Assembly: GCF_002197845.1 (NCBI RefSeq)
Contig: NZ_NIDE01000001.1
Span: 1,426,001-1,490,000 of the forward strand
Reading direction: 5' to 3'
Source: Fimbriiglobus ruber
GTDB lineage: Bacteria > Planctomycetota > Planctomycetia > Gemmatales > Gemmataceae
Length of the DNA stretch: 64,000 nt
Below are positions 1-9,757 of the stretch, one piece after another. Under the pieces are notes generated by a model. The model was not told the DNA's origin. It saw only the letters and a list, made by a program, of their open reading frames with translations, and did not search any database. Made by a program: the position numbers and the translations under genes. How positions within the stretch are numbered: the stretch's first letter is position 1; each line of letters opens with the position of its first letter.

Positions 1-1
1 C

Positions 2-2388
2 GACCCGGCGAAGATCAACCCGCTCGTTCCCTGCGAACTCGTCATCGACCACTCGGTCCAGGTGGACGAGGCCGGCACCGCCCAGTCGTTCGAACACAAC
101 ACGAAACTGGAGTACGAGCGAAATCAGGAACGGTACACGTTCCTCCGCTGGGGGATGGAGGCGTTCAACAACTTCAAAGTCGTTCCGCCCGAAACGGGGA
201 TCGTTCACCAGGTCAACCTGGAGTTCCTCGCCCGCGTGACGTTCGTGGACGGGGCCGGGACGGCTTACCCGGACACGCTCGTCGGGACCGACTCGCACAC
301 GACGATGATTAACGGCCTCGGCGTCCTCGGGTGGGGCGTCGGCGGGATCGAGGCCGAGGCCGCCATGCTCGGCCAACCGGTGTCGATGCTGATCCCCCAG
401 GTCGTCGGGTTCAAGTTGCATGGGAAGTTGAAGGAAGGAACGACCGCAACCGACCTCGTGTTGACCGTCACCCAGATGCTCCGCAAGAAAGGCGTGGTCG
501 GTAAGTTCGTCGAGTTTTACGGCGACGGCCTGGCCGAACTGCCGCTCGCCGACCGGGCCACGATCGCCAACATGGCCCCCGAATACGGGGCGACGTGCGG
601 CATCTTCCCGGTCGACGCCGAGACCATCCGGTATCTCCGCCAGACCGGACGCCCGGACGAACTCGTGGAGTTGGTCGAAGCCTATTACAAGGAACAGGGG
701 CTGTTCTTCGTCGCCGGGTCGCCCGAGGCGACATACTCGGACGCGCTCGAACTCGACCTCGCGGTCGTCGAGCCGAGCCTCGCGGGGCCGAGCCGCCCGC
801 AAGATCGCGTGGCGCTCAAGGACGTCAAAAAGTCGTTCCACGACGCCCTGCCGAAGCTCAAAGTGGCCGCGAAGCCCAAGGCCGTGCTTCCGGTACTCCC
901 CAGTGGGACACCCGCGGCGGACGCCGTCGAACCGGCGGACGCGGCTGCGCTGACCGACGGCTCCGTGGTCATCGCGGCGATCACGAGTTGCACGAACACC
1001 TCGAACCCGTCGGTCATGGTGGCTGCGGGCATCCTGGCCAAGAAGGCCGCCGCTCGCGGGCTCACGACCAAGCCGTGGGTCAAGACGAGTCTCGCCCCCG
1101 GGTCCAAAGTCGTCACCGATTACTTGACGCACTCGGGCTTGTTGCCGGACCTGGAAAAGCTCCGGTTCTACGTCGTCGGCTACGGCTGTACCACCTGCAT
1201 TGGCAACAGCGGTCCGCTGTCGGATACGGTCAGCAAGGAAATCGCCGCGGGCGGATTGGTCGTGAGCGCGGTGTTGAGCGGCAACCGAAACTTCGAGGGC
1301 CGCGTCCACGCCGAAGTCCGTGCGAACTATCTTGCTTCTCCGCCACTGGTCGTGGCTTACGCGCTCGCTGGCAAGGTGGACATTGACTGGGACAACGAGC
1401 CGGTCGGGACCGGGAGTGACGGCCAGGAAGTCTACCTGAAGGACATCTGGCCGACCCACAAAGAAGTCGCCACAGTCATCGACCACGCGATTCGAAAAGA
1501 AGCCTATCAATCGATCTACGGCCAGGTGTACGACGGCGACGCGAACTGGAAGGCGCTGAACGTGCCGTCCGGCGACCTGTACGCCTGGGACGCGAAGTCG
1601 ACGTACATCGCGAACCCGCCGTACTTCGAGGGGATGGAACGGAAGCCGTCGCCGGTCACCGAGATCAAAGGCGCCCGCGTCCTCGCCCTGCTCGGCGACA
1701 GCATCACGACCGACCACATTTCGCCGGCCGGTGGGATCAAGAAGGATTCACCGGCGGGGGCTTATCTGATCGCCAACGGCGTCTCGCCCAAGGACTTCAA
1801 CCAGTACGGCGCCCGCCGCGGGCACCACGACGTGATGGTCCGCGGCACGTTCGCCAACGTGCGGTTGAAAAACGCCCTCGTCCCCGGGGTCGAAGGCGGC
1901 GTGACCCGGCACCTGCCGGAAGGCACGACGCCGACGTCGATCTTCGATGCGTCAATGCAGTACCAGAAAGACGGCGTGCCGCTGATCGTGATCGGGGCAA
2001 GGAGTACGGCTCCGGTTCGTCCCGCGACTGGGCGGCGAAGGGCACGCGGTTGCTGGGCGTCCGGGCGGTGATCGCTGAGAGTTTCGAGCGGATTCACCGC
2101 TCCAATCTGGTCGGCATGGGCGTCGTCCCGCTCCAATTCCACGCGGGCGAAAGCGCCCACTCGCTCGGGCTGACGGGCGAAGAGGTGTACGACATCGCCG
2201 GACTGATCGACGGGCTCAAAGCCAACTTCGCCGGCAATAAGGATCTGGCCGTGACCGCGACCCGGGCGGACGGAACGGTCGTGAAGTTCCACGTCGTCTG
2301 CCGGATCGACACGCCGCAAGAAGTGCTTTATTACCTCAACGGCGGCATCCTGCCTTACGTACTCCGGCAGTTGCTCGGGAAGGCGTAA
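2..2388 (+). CDS. acnA: aconitate hydratase, 5' truncated by window and frameshifted
   Basis: Aconitase interconverts citrate and isocitrate in the TCA cycle, in the cytosol, using a [4Fe-4S] cluster. The frame is open from base 2, so the N-terminus lies outside the window; about 795 of the usual roughly 900 residues are visible. Cluster ligands are recognisable: the cysteine in [14 protein letters not shown] and the CxxC of [11 protein letters not shown]. The C-terminal swivel domain follows ([12 protein letters not shown], then [13 protein letters not shown]). Near 1994-1997 the frame breaks. The expected [16 protein letters not shown] is encoded only if one base, probably a G in the run atcgggg, is restored. 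The protein then continues in the next frame from about 1998 and ends LLGKA at 2388. A diverged copy of the last ~105 codons lies 1.2 kb downstream. Identification is secure. Whether the frameshift is real or a sequencing error cannot be told from the sequence. Confidence 0.93.
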
Positions 2389-2414
2389 CTGTTTCTTGTA
2401 GAAGGTACTTACTT

Positions 2415-2448
2415 GTCGACGGGGATAGCGAATACTGCCCCCGTCGAC
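2415..2448. terminator. hairpin downstream of aconitase
   Basis: A perfect 10-bp stem (gtcgacgggg 2415-2424 with ccccgtcgac 2439-2448) has a 14-nt loop and sits 26 nt after the aconitase stop. The plus strand is followed by an A-run rather than a T-run, so it is a poor intrinsic terminator. It may protect the mRNA 3' end. Confidence 0.4.
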
Positions 2449-2553
2449 GAAAAAAGATTGACAATTAATAATCTGCCCGATCCAATTACGTCTTTCGGAT
2501 AAATCATCACGTCAGTTGTTTGTGATGAAGCTCTTTACAACGGGAAACGCATC

Positions 2554-3129
2554 TTGTTCACTCTACTTCAACGCGGTTTTAACAATCCGCCACCCGCACG
2601 TAATCCACCGGACGCAGAAGGCCTTTTTTTAATCCTGTTCTGCTTTGGGATGCTGTTCGTCGTTTTCATGATCGCATTGCTCTTTCTGCGGTCGCTATCG
2701 AATTGTTTGAAAGAGGTGGCACCGCGAAATCGGCAGATGTGGCCCGGAGAAGTCTGGTACTGCCTGCTTCCGTTTATTGGAATCGTATGGCTGATCATTA
2801 CAGTGCTGCGGATCGCGGATTCTCTTGATAACGAGTACGAGGATCGGAGGTGGAAGGGAGACCGCGATTTCGGCAAAGCAATGGGATTGGCATTTGCCAT
2901 TTCCGTCCTTGTAATTGGACCGCCTGGGGGAATATTTGGCCTGATTTACTGGATCAAGATTTCTGGTTACACAAGATCTCTTCGTAATTCTCCCAGACGT
3001 AGAAGCGTGAGTTTTGACGACGATCCAACGACATATCAACGACAGTCTGGCAATACCGTTGACGAAAATCCATGGTTTCAAAACATTGAGAATGAACAAG
3101 ACCGCGAGCGCCACAGGCACGAAGGGTAG
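2554..3129 (+). CDS. hypothetical membrane protein
   Basis: I do not recognise this 191-residue protein. The apparent start is TTG at 2554 with no clear ribosome site, so the start is uncertain. Three hydrophobic segments are visible: about residues 23-46 (LFLILFCFGMLFVVFMIALL), 68-87 (VWYCLLPFIGIVWLIITVL) and 107-133. A basic, polar C-terminal tail follows. The spacing of helices and the WYCLLPFIG segment resemble small DUF4328-like membrane proteins, but that is a guess. It lies between the two copies of the aconitase 3' end, so it was either inserted there or trapped by a duplication. Its AT content is visibly higher than that of neighbouring genes, which fits recent acquisition. Confidence 0.55.
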   Translation: MFTLLQRGFNNPPPARNPPDAEGLFLILFCFGMLFVVFMIALLFLRSLSNCLKEVAPRNRQMWPGEVWYCLLPFIGIVWLIITVLRIADSLDNEYEDRRWKGDRDFGKAMGLAFAISVLVIGPPGGIFGLIYWIKISGYTRSLRNSPRRRSVSFDDDPTTYQRQSGNTVDENPWFQNIENEQDRERHRHEG

Positions 3130-3275
3130 AGTTCGTTTGTGCTGGGTATTGGGGCGAGCAGGTCTCCGACCCTATAATTCCTGATTCATACCTGCAAACC
3201 AGGTCACGAAATTACATACTCAGCGAAGTCTCCGCACCCGACGCTTGCCTTGCGGACACGGGGCGCGGGACGGCG

Positions 3276-3622
3276 TCGGGGCGATCGCCGAGAGCTTCGA
3301 GCGGATTCGCCGGTCCAATCTGGTCGGCATGGGCGTCGTCCCGCTCCAGTTCCACGCGGGCGAGAGCGCCCACTCACTCGGGCTGACAGGCGAAGAGGTG
3401 TACGACATCGCCGGCCTGGTCGACGGCCTCAAGGCCAACTTCGTCGGCAGCAAGGATCTGGCCGTGACCGCGACCCGGCCGGACGGGACGGTCGTGAAGT
3501 TCCACGTCGTCTGCCGGATCGACACCCCACAAGAGGTGCTGTATTACCTCTACGGCGGCATTCTGCCATACGTTCACCGGCAACTACTCGGAAATAACGC
3601 CTGGAAGAACAGAACGAATTGA
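3276..3622 (+). pseudogene. duplicated 3' fragment of aconitase
   Basis: Translation gives [23 protein letters not shown] and onward, collinear with the last ~105 residues of the aconitase at 2068-2388. The two DNA copies are roughly 90% identical by eye. Most differences are at third codon positions (about twice as many silent as replacement changes), which suggests both copies were once under selection. The cluster-binding and swivel-domain start are absent, so the fragment cannot be an enzyme. The open frame can be read from a TTG at 3245, but residues before 3276 do not match aconitase. A strong terminator follows directly. Confidence 0.85.
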
Positions 3623-3624
3623 TG

Positions 3625-3661
3625 CGGACGAGGGCGGAAAATCTGCCCTCGTCCGTTTTTT
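3625..3661 (+). terminator. rho-independent terminator after the aconitase fragment
   Basis: An 11-bp GC-rich stem (cggacgagggc 3625-3635 with gccctcgtccg 3645-3655) has a 9-nt loop and is followed by six Ts. It is a canonical intrinsic terminator and a better one than the hairpin behind the longer aconitase copy. Confidence 0.8.
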
Positions 3662-3834
3662 GTTCCAACTCGTCGCGACGCACCAAAAGAGATTATTCTT
3701 AGTGACCGCCGACAAACGTGTCGGCCAACGGCAAATTACCTCGCGGTATCCAGGCGAGCCACCGACCGATTTCTTTTGGCAAGACACATCTGCCCATTGT
3801 AGTTACGGGCAACAGTCGTGCCGGTATCGGGTGG

Positions 3835-4812
3835 CTAAGGTTGTTTGGGAGCCGGCTTCTGGTCGGGCGCTTTCGGAGGGTTGAGGAGCAGGTCGAAGAG
3901 TGGGTGCTTGGTCGACAGCAACAACACATCTCGCGTGTCGCTCAATACGAGTTGGTAAGCCTTCAATTTCTGCAAGAACACGTAAAAGTCACGGTCCCGG
4001 GCGTGGGCGTCGTTGCGGATGCGGTCCGCTTCCACGTCAGCGCGGCCCTCGGTGAGTTGCTTCTGGGCGCGGGCGTCCGCTTCGATCGTCCGGGCTTCCT
4101 TCTCGGCCGAACTCAGGATGTCCGTCGCGCGCTTCCGCCCTTCGCTCTCGTAATCGGCCACCTTACGAGCCCGTTCGCTCCGAATGCGTTCGGCGATACT
4201 CGCCCGGACCGCTTCCGGGTAACTGAACCGGCGGAGGCGCAGATCGACGATCTCGATCCCGTACTCGGCCAGAACCGCTTCCCGGACCCGCTCGCCCGTC
4301 CCCTCCTCGCCGAGTAAGCGGCGCCGCAGGGTGTCGGTCCGGGCGTCGATTGCCCGCTCGTCGGCCACCGCAATGAGTTCGTCGATCGGCATGTTGCTGA
4401 TGACGGTTGCGAGCCGCCCGTTGATGCGGGGGCCGAGTACCCGGCGGGCCTGCTCGGGGGTGCCGACGGTGCGGACGAACCGGTCGGCCGCCGCCGCGTC
4501 CGGAACGCGCCAGGTCACGAAGGCGTCCGCGGCGAGTGTCTTGTCGACCGTCTTGTTCTTGGGGTCGCGGGTCAGGGATTCGACGGCCGGCAGATCGAAC
4601 GTCTGAAGCCGGTGGTCGATGCGCAGCACCGAATCGACTGGCCACGGCCACTTCACGTGCAACCCGGCGTCCGCCGTCCCGTCGTGCGTGGCGACCGGCT
4701 CGCCGAACCGCGTGACGTACGCGAATTCGGCGTAGTCCACGGCGTAAAACGCGGTCCGGCCCCAAAGGAGCAGAACGAGCGGGAGAACAACGAAGAGGAT
4801 GAGCCGTTTCAT
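3835..4812 (-). CDS. hflC: HflC/SPFH-family membrane protease modulator
   Basis: This 325-residue protein has one N-terminal membrane anchor (about residues 3-24, LILFVVLPLVLLLWG). An SPFH/band-7 domain of HflC type follows (AFVTWRVPDAAAADRFVR, GPRINGRLATVISNM, YGIEIVDLRLRRFSYPEA), then a charged helical stretch (about 215-275) typical of the coiled coil. In other bacteria HflC pairs with HflK to form a cage around the FtsH protease and tune degradation of membrane proteins. No HflK partner is visible here, so it may be encoded elsewhere. It is transcribed divergently from rlmN, with 218 nt between starts. The proline-rich C-terminus (residues 310-325) is probably disordered. Confidence 0.85.
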   Translation of the reverse strand: MKRLILFVVLPLVLLLWGRTAFYAVDYAEFAYVTRFGEPVATHDGTADAGLHVKWPWPVDSVLRIDHRLQTFDLPAVESLTRDPKNKTVDKTLAADAFVTWRVPDAAAADRFVRTVGTPEQARRVLGPRINGRLATVISNMPIDELIAVADERAIDARTDTLRRRLLGEEGTGERVREAVLAEYGIEIVDLRLRRFSYPEAVRASIAERIRSERARKVADYESEGRKRATDILSSAEKEARTIEADARAQKQLTEGRADVEADRIRNDAHARDRDFYVFLQKLKAYQLVLSDTRDVLLLSTKHPLFDLLLNPPKAPDQKPAPKQP

Positions 4813-5030
4813 GCAAAGATCAGTGCGGCGTGTGGTTGGATGTTGAATTGGGTAGAAGTTTCCGGACCCGGCGGAAATGAAGACAAGGATTTTTTCACGG
4901 CTCGCGCCCCAAAACCGAGCCTCAAGTGGGGATCACTGTTTGGTTGGAATGTACGGCGAGGTCAGCCGTTCTCGGCACTTAAACGAGCGAGCCGCTTTCC
5001 CGTTTAAGGGTCAGGGATTAAGATACCTGC

Positions 5031-6155
5031 ATGTCCGTCACTCTGCCGATTGCTGCCGCCGACACGATTCCTTCACCGGGTCTCGTGAAACCCGCGCTGC
5101 TCGAACATCCTCTGGACGGCCTGCGCGCCTGGTTCGCCGAGCGCGGGCAACCGCCGATGCGCGTCCGCCAGGTGTTGGGCTGGGTGGTCGAACGGCGGGC
5201 CACGTCGTTCGACGAAATGTCCGATTTGCCCAAGGATTTGCGGTCTCAACTGGCCGAAGCGTTCACCGTCTTCGGGACGTCCGTCGCGCGTCATCTGGCC
5301 GCCCGCGACGGGACGCATAAATTGCTGATCAGCACCCGCGACAACCACAACATTGAATGTGTCCTGATTCAGGACGGCGGCCGTCACACCGCCTGTGTGA
5401 GTACGCAGGTCGGGTGCGGGATGGGCTGCGTCTTCTGTGCGAGCGGTCTGAACGGCGTCGCCCGCAACCTGACTCCCGGTGAGATCGTCGAGCAGCTCGT
5501 TCTGCTCCGAAATCTCACCGCCCCGGACCGTCGGCTCACGCACGTCGTCGTCATGGGCATGGGCGAACCGCTCGCGAATTTGGAGAACCTACTCGACGCG
5601 CTCGCCGTCGCGGGCGACAAAAACGGCCTGGGAATCGGTGCCCGGCACGTCACGATCTCGACCGTCGGCCTCCCCCCCAAGATTCGTCGCCTGGCGGACC
5701 TCGGCAAGCAGTACCACCTCGCCATCTCTCTTCACGCGCCGAACAACACCCTTCGCACCGAAATCGTCCCGACGAATAACAAGACCGGTATCCCGGAGAT
5801 CCTCGCGGCGGCCGACTACTTCTTTGAAAAGACGGGGCGTCAGGTGACGTTTGAATACGTGGTTCTGGGCGGGTTAAACGACAAACCCATTCACGCTCGG
5901 CAACTTCAAGGTCTCCTGTGCGGCCGCAAGGCTCACGTGAACCTGATCCCGTGGAACGACGTCGAGGGGCTGCCGTACAAACGGCCCCGCGACACCGACC
6001 TGAAGTCGTTCATCGAGGAACTGCGGCGGAACGGGGTCAGTGTTACGGTCCGACACCGTAAGGGTTCGGAAATCGACGCCGCCTGTGGCCAGCTGCGTCG
6101 CGAAGCCGAAAAGAATTCGCAGGATCCGCAACCGGAACCCGTGTCGCCGTCCTGA
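5031..6155 (+). CDS. rlmN: dual-specificity 23S rRNA/tRNA adenine-C2 methyltransferase RlmN
   Basis: This is a radical-SAM enzyme that methylates C2 of A2503 in 23S rRNA and A37 of some tRNAs. The 374 residues match the usual length. The CxxxCxxC cluster motif is at residues 129-136 (VGCGMGCVFCASGL). Both catalytic cysteines of the ping-pong mechanism are present: C122 in ACVSTQVGC and about C352 in IDAACGQL. Other conserved blocks are MGMGEPLANLENL, HVTISTVGLPPKI and ISLHAPNN. The ATG at 5031 is supported by the position of the N-terminal domain. It appears monocistronic, divergent from the HflC-like gene. Confidence 0.96.
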   Translation: MSVTLPIAAADTIPSPGLVKPALLEHPLDGLRAWFAERGQPPMRVRQVLGWVVERRATSFDEMSDLPKDLRSQLAEAFTVFGTSVARHLAARDGTHKLLISTRDNHNIECVLIQDGGRHTACVSTQVGCGMGCVFCASGLNGVARNLTPGEIVEQLVLLRNLTAPDRRLTHVVVMGMGEPLANLENLLDALAVAGDKNGLGIGARHVTISTVGLPPKIRRLADLGKQYHLAISLHAPNNTLRTEIVPTNNKTGIPEILAAADYFFEKTGRQVTFEYVVLGGLNDKPIHARQLQGLLCGRKAHVNLIPWNDVEGLPYKRPRDTDLKSFIEELRRNGVSVTVRHRKGSEIDAACGQLRREAEKNSQDPQPEPVSPS

Positions 6156-6318
6156 GCGGATATCGGCTCCGACTCTACGAATCTCGTGGCTACGCGGGTG
6201 GAATCCGTCGATAATCGAGACCCTCTTCCCTATCTTCTCCGGGTCTCAGTGTTTTCCCCGCGCCGTTCGTTATGATCCGGTTCACACGAGTCGCTTCCAG
6301 CTTACCCGACTGAGTCGC

Positions 6319-6984
6319 ATGACCGGCCAAACCAGCGCGATCATGGCCCTCCGCGACCCGGACATCCGGCTCATGCTGATGGTCCGCGCGGACGACCAGG
6401 CCGCGTTCGCCGAACTCGTCGGGCGGTATCAGAACCGGCTCGTAGCCGTCATGAATCACCTCGTCGGGCACCCGGACGAGGCCGAAGATCTCGCCCAGGA
6501 AGTGTTTCTCAGGGTCTACCGGAACCGGCACAAGTACACGCCGACGGCGAAGTTCGCGACATGGCTGTTCACCATTGCGAACAACCTGGCCCTGAACGCC
6601 TTGCGCGACCGCAAGCGCAAGCCCGTGGTCCCGCTCGACACTCCGGACCCGAACGCCAGCGGTCCCTGGCAAGCGAACCACCTCGCCGCCCACCGCGACC
6701 ACCCGCCGACACACCAGTTGCAGCAGCAAGAGTTGGCCGACGTGATCCGCCAGGCGCTCGACCAGCTCAACGACCGGCAGCGGATGGCGGTCGTGCTGAA
6801 CAAGTTCGAGGACATGAACTACGCGGACATCGCGGACGTGATGGGGCTGACGACCAAGGCGGTCAAGTCGCTGCTCAGCCGAGCCCGGGCCCGGCTCCGG
6901 GAAGCCCTGCAGCCCTACATTTACATGGACGGCGTGCCGCCCCCTCCCCCGAAATTCGATGCGGACGACGCTGACGAGGCGTGA
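6319..6984 (+). CDS. ECF-type RNA polymerase sigma factor
   Basis: This 221-residue sigma-70-family protein has the two ECF domains. Region 2 (DQAAFAELVGRYQNRLVAVM, then DEAEDLAQEVFLRVYRNR) binds core polymerase and the -10 element. Region 4 (LNDRQRMAVVLNKFEDMNYA, then GLTTKAVKSLLSRARARLRE) is a helix-turn-helix for the -35 element. The ATG at 6319 is chosen because upstream in-frame codons do not look like protein; the start has no strong ribosome site. The stop overlaps a potential GTG start of the next gene, a membrane protein with an anti-sigma-like N-terminus, so the two probably form a sigma/anti-sigma pair. Confidence 0.93.
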   Translation: MTGQTSAIMALRDPDIRLMLMVRADDQAAFAELVGRYQNRLVAVMNHLVGHPDEAEDLAQEVFLRVYRNRHKYTPTAKFATWLFTIANNLALNALRDRKRKPVVPLDTPDPNASGPWQANHLAAHRDHPPTHQLQQQELADVIRQALDQLNDRQRMAVVLNKFEDMNYADIADVMGLTTKAVKSLLSRARARLREALQPYIYMDGVPPPPPKFDADDADEA

Positions 6985-6986
6985 CC

Positions 6987-8837
6987 ATGGCTGACGCTCC
7001 GAAACCGCCGACCGGCCCAGACCGTCGGAACGCGCCGGGCACTCCCCCGCCCCCGGTGCCGCCGGCGGCCGCCCGCGCCGGCGACCCCGACCCGGACGCC
7101 GACCTCATCGCCTATCTCGATGGCGAACTGGATGGGGCTGCCGCCCGCGCCGTTGAAGCCCGGCTCGCCAGCGACCCGGACGCCCGGACCAAGGCCGAGG
7201 CGTACAAAAAAACGTTCGCAATGCTGGATTTCCTACCCAAACCCGAGCCGTCGGCGGATTTCACGACGCGGACCGTGACCCGCCTCCAGCCGGTCGTCGG
7301 CTCGCGTTCGCCGTCCACTTCGTTGCCGCTGGCGACCCCCGTCGTCGCCGCGCCCGCCGGATCCGCCCCCGTCGCGCCGGCGGTCAGTCAGTCAGGGTTG
7401 GCATCCGTTCAATCGACGATCGTGCCGGCGATTTCTCGCCGGCTCGGGTGGCTCGGCGGACTCACGTGGCTCCTCGCCGGTGTCGTGGCCGCGGCCGGCG
7501 GTTATGCCGCCCACGCGGTCCTGAAGCCCTACGTTTCACCCGCGCCGCGCGAGCCGGACGAACTCGCACTGTCCGACCTCCGCGTGATCGAACACCTCCC
7601 GCTCTACCTCGGCGTCGACGACCTCGATTTCCTCCGCCAACTCGATGACCCCGATCTGGTCAGCTCGGACTCGCCGTTGTTCGTTGTCCCAGCGCCGGTA
7701 ACGATGGGAACACCCGCGCCCGCCGGAGCACCCGCGCGAACCGAAACGAACCGGCCCGAAATTCCCGCGGCTACCCGCGACAAACTCATTGCGCAGTTCA
7801 AATCCTTTCCGCCGGCTCGACAACAGCAACTACGTCAGATCGACGAACAGTTGCACGCCCTGCCCCCCGCGGACCTGGAGCACTTCCTGCGCTTACTCGA
7901 AGGGTACGCGGTTTGGCTCGACCGGTTGCCCGACGCTGACCGCAAGGAAATCCTGACCGCCCCGACCCCGGCGGCCCGGATCGAGGCTGTGCATCAGGTC
8001 CACGAGCGGGCCTGGCGGGACAGCCTACCGGCCCGCGTACGCGACAGCTTCAAGCACGTGGCGGACGACAAGGAAAAGCTCCGGCTCGTGGAGACCTGGC
8101 GCCAAGTCGAGCGGACCCGGCGGGACGAATGGGCCCTGGCCCGACGACAATGGGACTCGGTCAACACGGCCGACCGTAAGCCGTGGCCGTTTTCGGAACC
8201 GACCCTCGCGAAGGGGGTCGACGAGTACATCAAGACCATTCTGAAAGCAGACATCACCGTCAAAGGTGAGATGCCGGCCGGTTGCCGGATCAGCCGCGAT
8301 GAATGGCTGGAACTCAAAGCCCGGGCTGAGGCCGCCCAGAAGGACGGCAAATGGTTCCTCTACGGGCTGTGGATCTATCAGCTCGCAAACAGGCACCCCT
8401 ATTCTCCGGAGCCAGCCGATAAGCTTCCGCTCACGGAACCCGCCCAGCTACCCAGAGAGTTTCACCAGGAATTGCGCCGTAAAAACCTCTACGTCGCTAA
8501 CGAAAAGCGGACCACCCGTGGGAGATGGCCGGAATTCGCGCTCGAAGTCGTCGACCTCGCGGGGAAAAATGGAGTCCGCGTACCCGACGCTCTCGGGCCC
8601 TGTCGACCCGGCGAATTCAACGCAACCGTGAACGAGTTCTTGTCCGCCAAACTCATCCCCAGGTTGACCGCGACCGAGCGCGAGACGTTGAAAAAGCTCG
8701 AGGGCAAATGGCCCGATTATCCGAAGCAAGTCGGCGCTCTCGCGCGCAAACACGACGAGCCCATACCCACCGTCATGCTGCCCGGCAAACCGAGTCTTTG
8801 GTCCAAGTATTACTCCCTCACCCCCCGGCGGCCGTGA
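6987..8837 (+). CDS. anti-sigma-factor-like transmembrane protein
   Basis: This protein of about 616 residues is translationally coupled to the ECF sigma gene (ATG 2 nt after the sigma stop; a GTG at 6981 overlaps it). The N-terminus after a proline-rich stretch reads DADLIAYLDGELDGAAARAV, the helical pattern of anti-sigma domains but without a clear zinc-binding HxxxCxxC motif. One membrane segment is visible at about residues 153-175 (LGGLTWLLAGVVAAAGGYAA). The remaining ~440 residues are outside that helix. They are rich in helices with W/R/L repeats (ARQQQLRQIDEQLHALPPAD and similar), reminiscent of DUF3106-like regions. I infer an envelope sensor that sequesters the sigma factor. The large outer domain is unusual for an anti-sigma factor and its function is unknown. 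Confidence 0.75.
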   Translation: MADAPKPPTGPDRRNAPGTPPPPVPPAAARAGDPDPDADLIAYLDGELDGAAARAVEARLASDPDARTKAEAYKKTFAMLDFLPKPEPSADFTTRTVTRLQPVVGSRSPSTSLPLATPVVAAPAGSAPVAPAVSQSGLASVQSTIVPAISRRLGWLGGLTWLLAGVVAAAGGYAAHAVLKPYVSPAPREPDELALSDLRVIEHLPLYLGVDDLDFLRQLDDPDLVSSDSPLFVVPAPVTMGTPAPAGAPARTETNRPEIPAATRDKLIAQFKSFPPARQQQLRQIDEQLHALPPADLEHFLRLLEGYAVWLDRLPDADRKEILTAPTPAARIEAVHQVHERAWRDSLPARVRDSFKHVADDKEKLRLVETWRQVERTRRDEWALARRQWDSVNTADRKPWPFSEPTLAKGVDEYIKTILKADITVKGEMPAGCRISRDEWLELKARAEAAQKDGKWFLYGLWIYQLANRHPYSPEPADKLPLTEPAQLPREFHQELRRKNLYVANEKRTTRGRWPEFALEVVDLAGKNGVRVPDALGPCRPGEFNATVNEFLSAKLIPRLTATERETLKKLEGKWPDYPKQVGALARKHDEPIPTVMLPGKPSLWSKYYSLTPRRP

Positions 8838-8844
8838 ACTGGCC

Positions 8845-9035
8845 CCGGCCGTTCGGCCTGACCGCAGGTCTCCCCGCACGCCGCACCCCGCACGAGACAC
8901 CGACCGGATGTGAGCACGCGCCGGGGGGACGGGAGACCTGCGGTCGGGCCGAACGGCGGGGTCGGAGACCCACGCCGAGCGCCAGTGCGGGGGGCGATTG
9001 CGGCGGGATGGTTACTACCGCTTCATGAGCCAGTC
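8845..9035. mobile_element. palindromic MITE-like element, truncated copy
   Basis: Inverted repeats of 23 bp (8851-8873 and 8932-8954, one mismatch) enclose a 58-nt loop. The right end (about 8932-9035) contains ggagacctgcggtcgggccg, gtcggagaccc, cgccgagcgcca and then taccgcttcatgagcca. All of these recur in the same order in the element at 60782-61054. The left terminal repeat is missing here. The element abuts the end of the anti-sigma-like gene. Confidence 0.7.
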
Positions 9036-9115
9036 ATTTTTCTGGGAAGAAAGATCCTGTTCCTTCGTTAGGGAGGTGTTGAAAGAAAAACGCTGATGGC
9101 CGCGGGATACTGGAA

Positions 9116-9412
9116 GTGACAATCATGTACTGGACGATCCCACTCTGCACCACTTTCTTGGGTTTTGCGCTCGCTCTGGTCCTGCCCCAAAATGATTGCT
9201 GCCACAATTTACCCGCCCGTGCCGCGGAAACGGCCGTCGTGGACGAGTCCTCGTCAGGCTCGAATAACGGTCAGGTCCGAGTGCAGGAACAACCCGCCGC
9301 ACTATCATCTGTCGGCCCGGCGAGAGTAGCGGGCACGGGCGGCAAAAAGCCGGCTTCGCAGTGCCGCCGAGTGGTTGCTTACCTGGAACAATTTCTGCGC
9401 AACTGCGAATAA
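9116..9412 (+). CDS. small secreted hypothetical protein
   Basis: This 98-residue open frame starts at GTG 9116 (or the ATG at 9125). Residues 5-22 (YWTIPLCTTFLGFALALV) look like a signal peptide or membrane anchor. The rest is low-complexity with paired cysteines (DCC and, near the C-terminus, QC and NC). No family is recognised. There is no strong ribosome site. It may not be a real gene. Confidence 0.35.
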   Translation: MTIMYWTIPLCTTFLGFALALVLPQNDCCHNLPARAAETAVVDESSSGSNNGQVRVQEQPAALSSVGPARVAGTGGKKPASQCRRVVAYLEQFLRNCE

Positions 9413-9757
9413 TCGGTGGTGCGTTTCCTTCCGGTCGCAATCGTTAGTGCGAAGTGACACTTCAGTTAGCGTCCAACGTATGCCTGCGTTCCGATCCGGT
9501 TGTAGAAGTTAGGCCCACGAATTTGTGATGCGTTCCGAGTTGACTTGCTGGTGTTGAGGATGTTAATCGGGATAGAATAGGCAGTTGAAGAGAACGGAGT
9601 TCCGTTTACGGCCCGATGTCTCTCTCACTCCACTCAGGCCGCGCCCGGTTCTTCGCAGCCTCTTCGATGATCTGACGGTCTCGTCCTCTCCGATCGGAAA
9701 CCTTCCGGTCACCCTTCGTCGGCCACTACGACCGGCGACAACACTGCGAGGTCTGTC
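9413..9757. other. intergenic leader region
   Basis: These 345 bases hold no convincing gene. A possible -10 (tagaat near 9574) lies about 180 nt upstream of the next gene's GTG start, but no well-spaced -35 accompanies it. No repeats or RNA structures stand out. Confidence 0.3.

Noticed and set aside
3150-3180. Sequence ggtctccgaccc near the aconitase fragment as a third MITE copy
   Set aside because: Only 12 bases match the inner arm of the element; no arms or termini are present.
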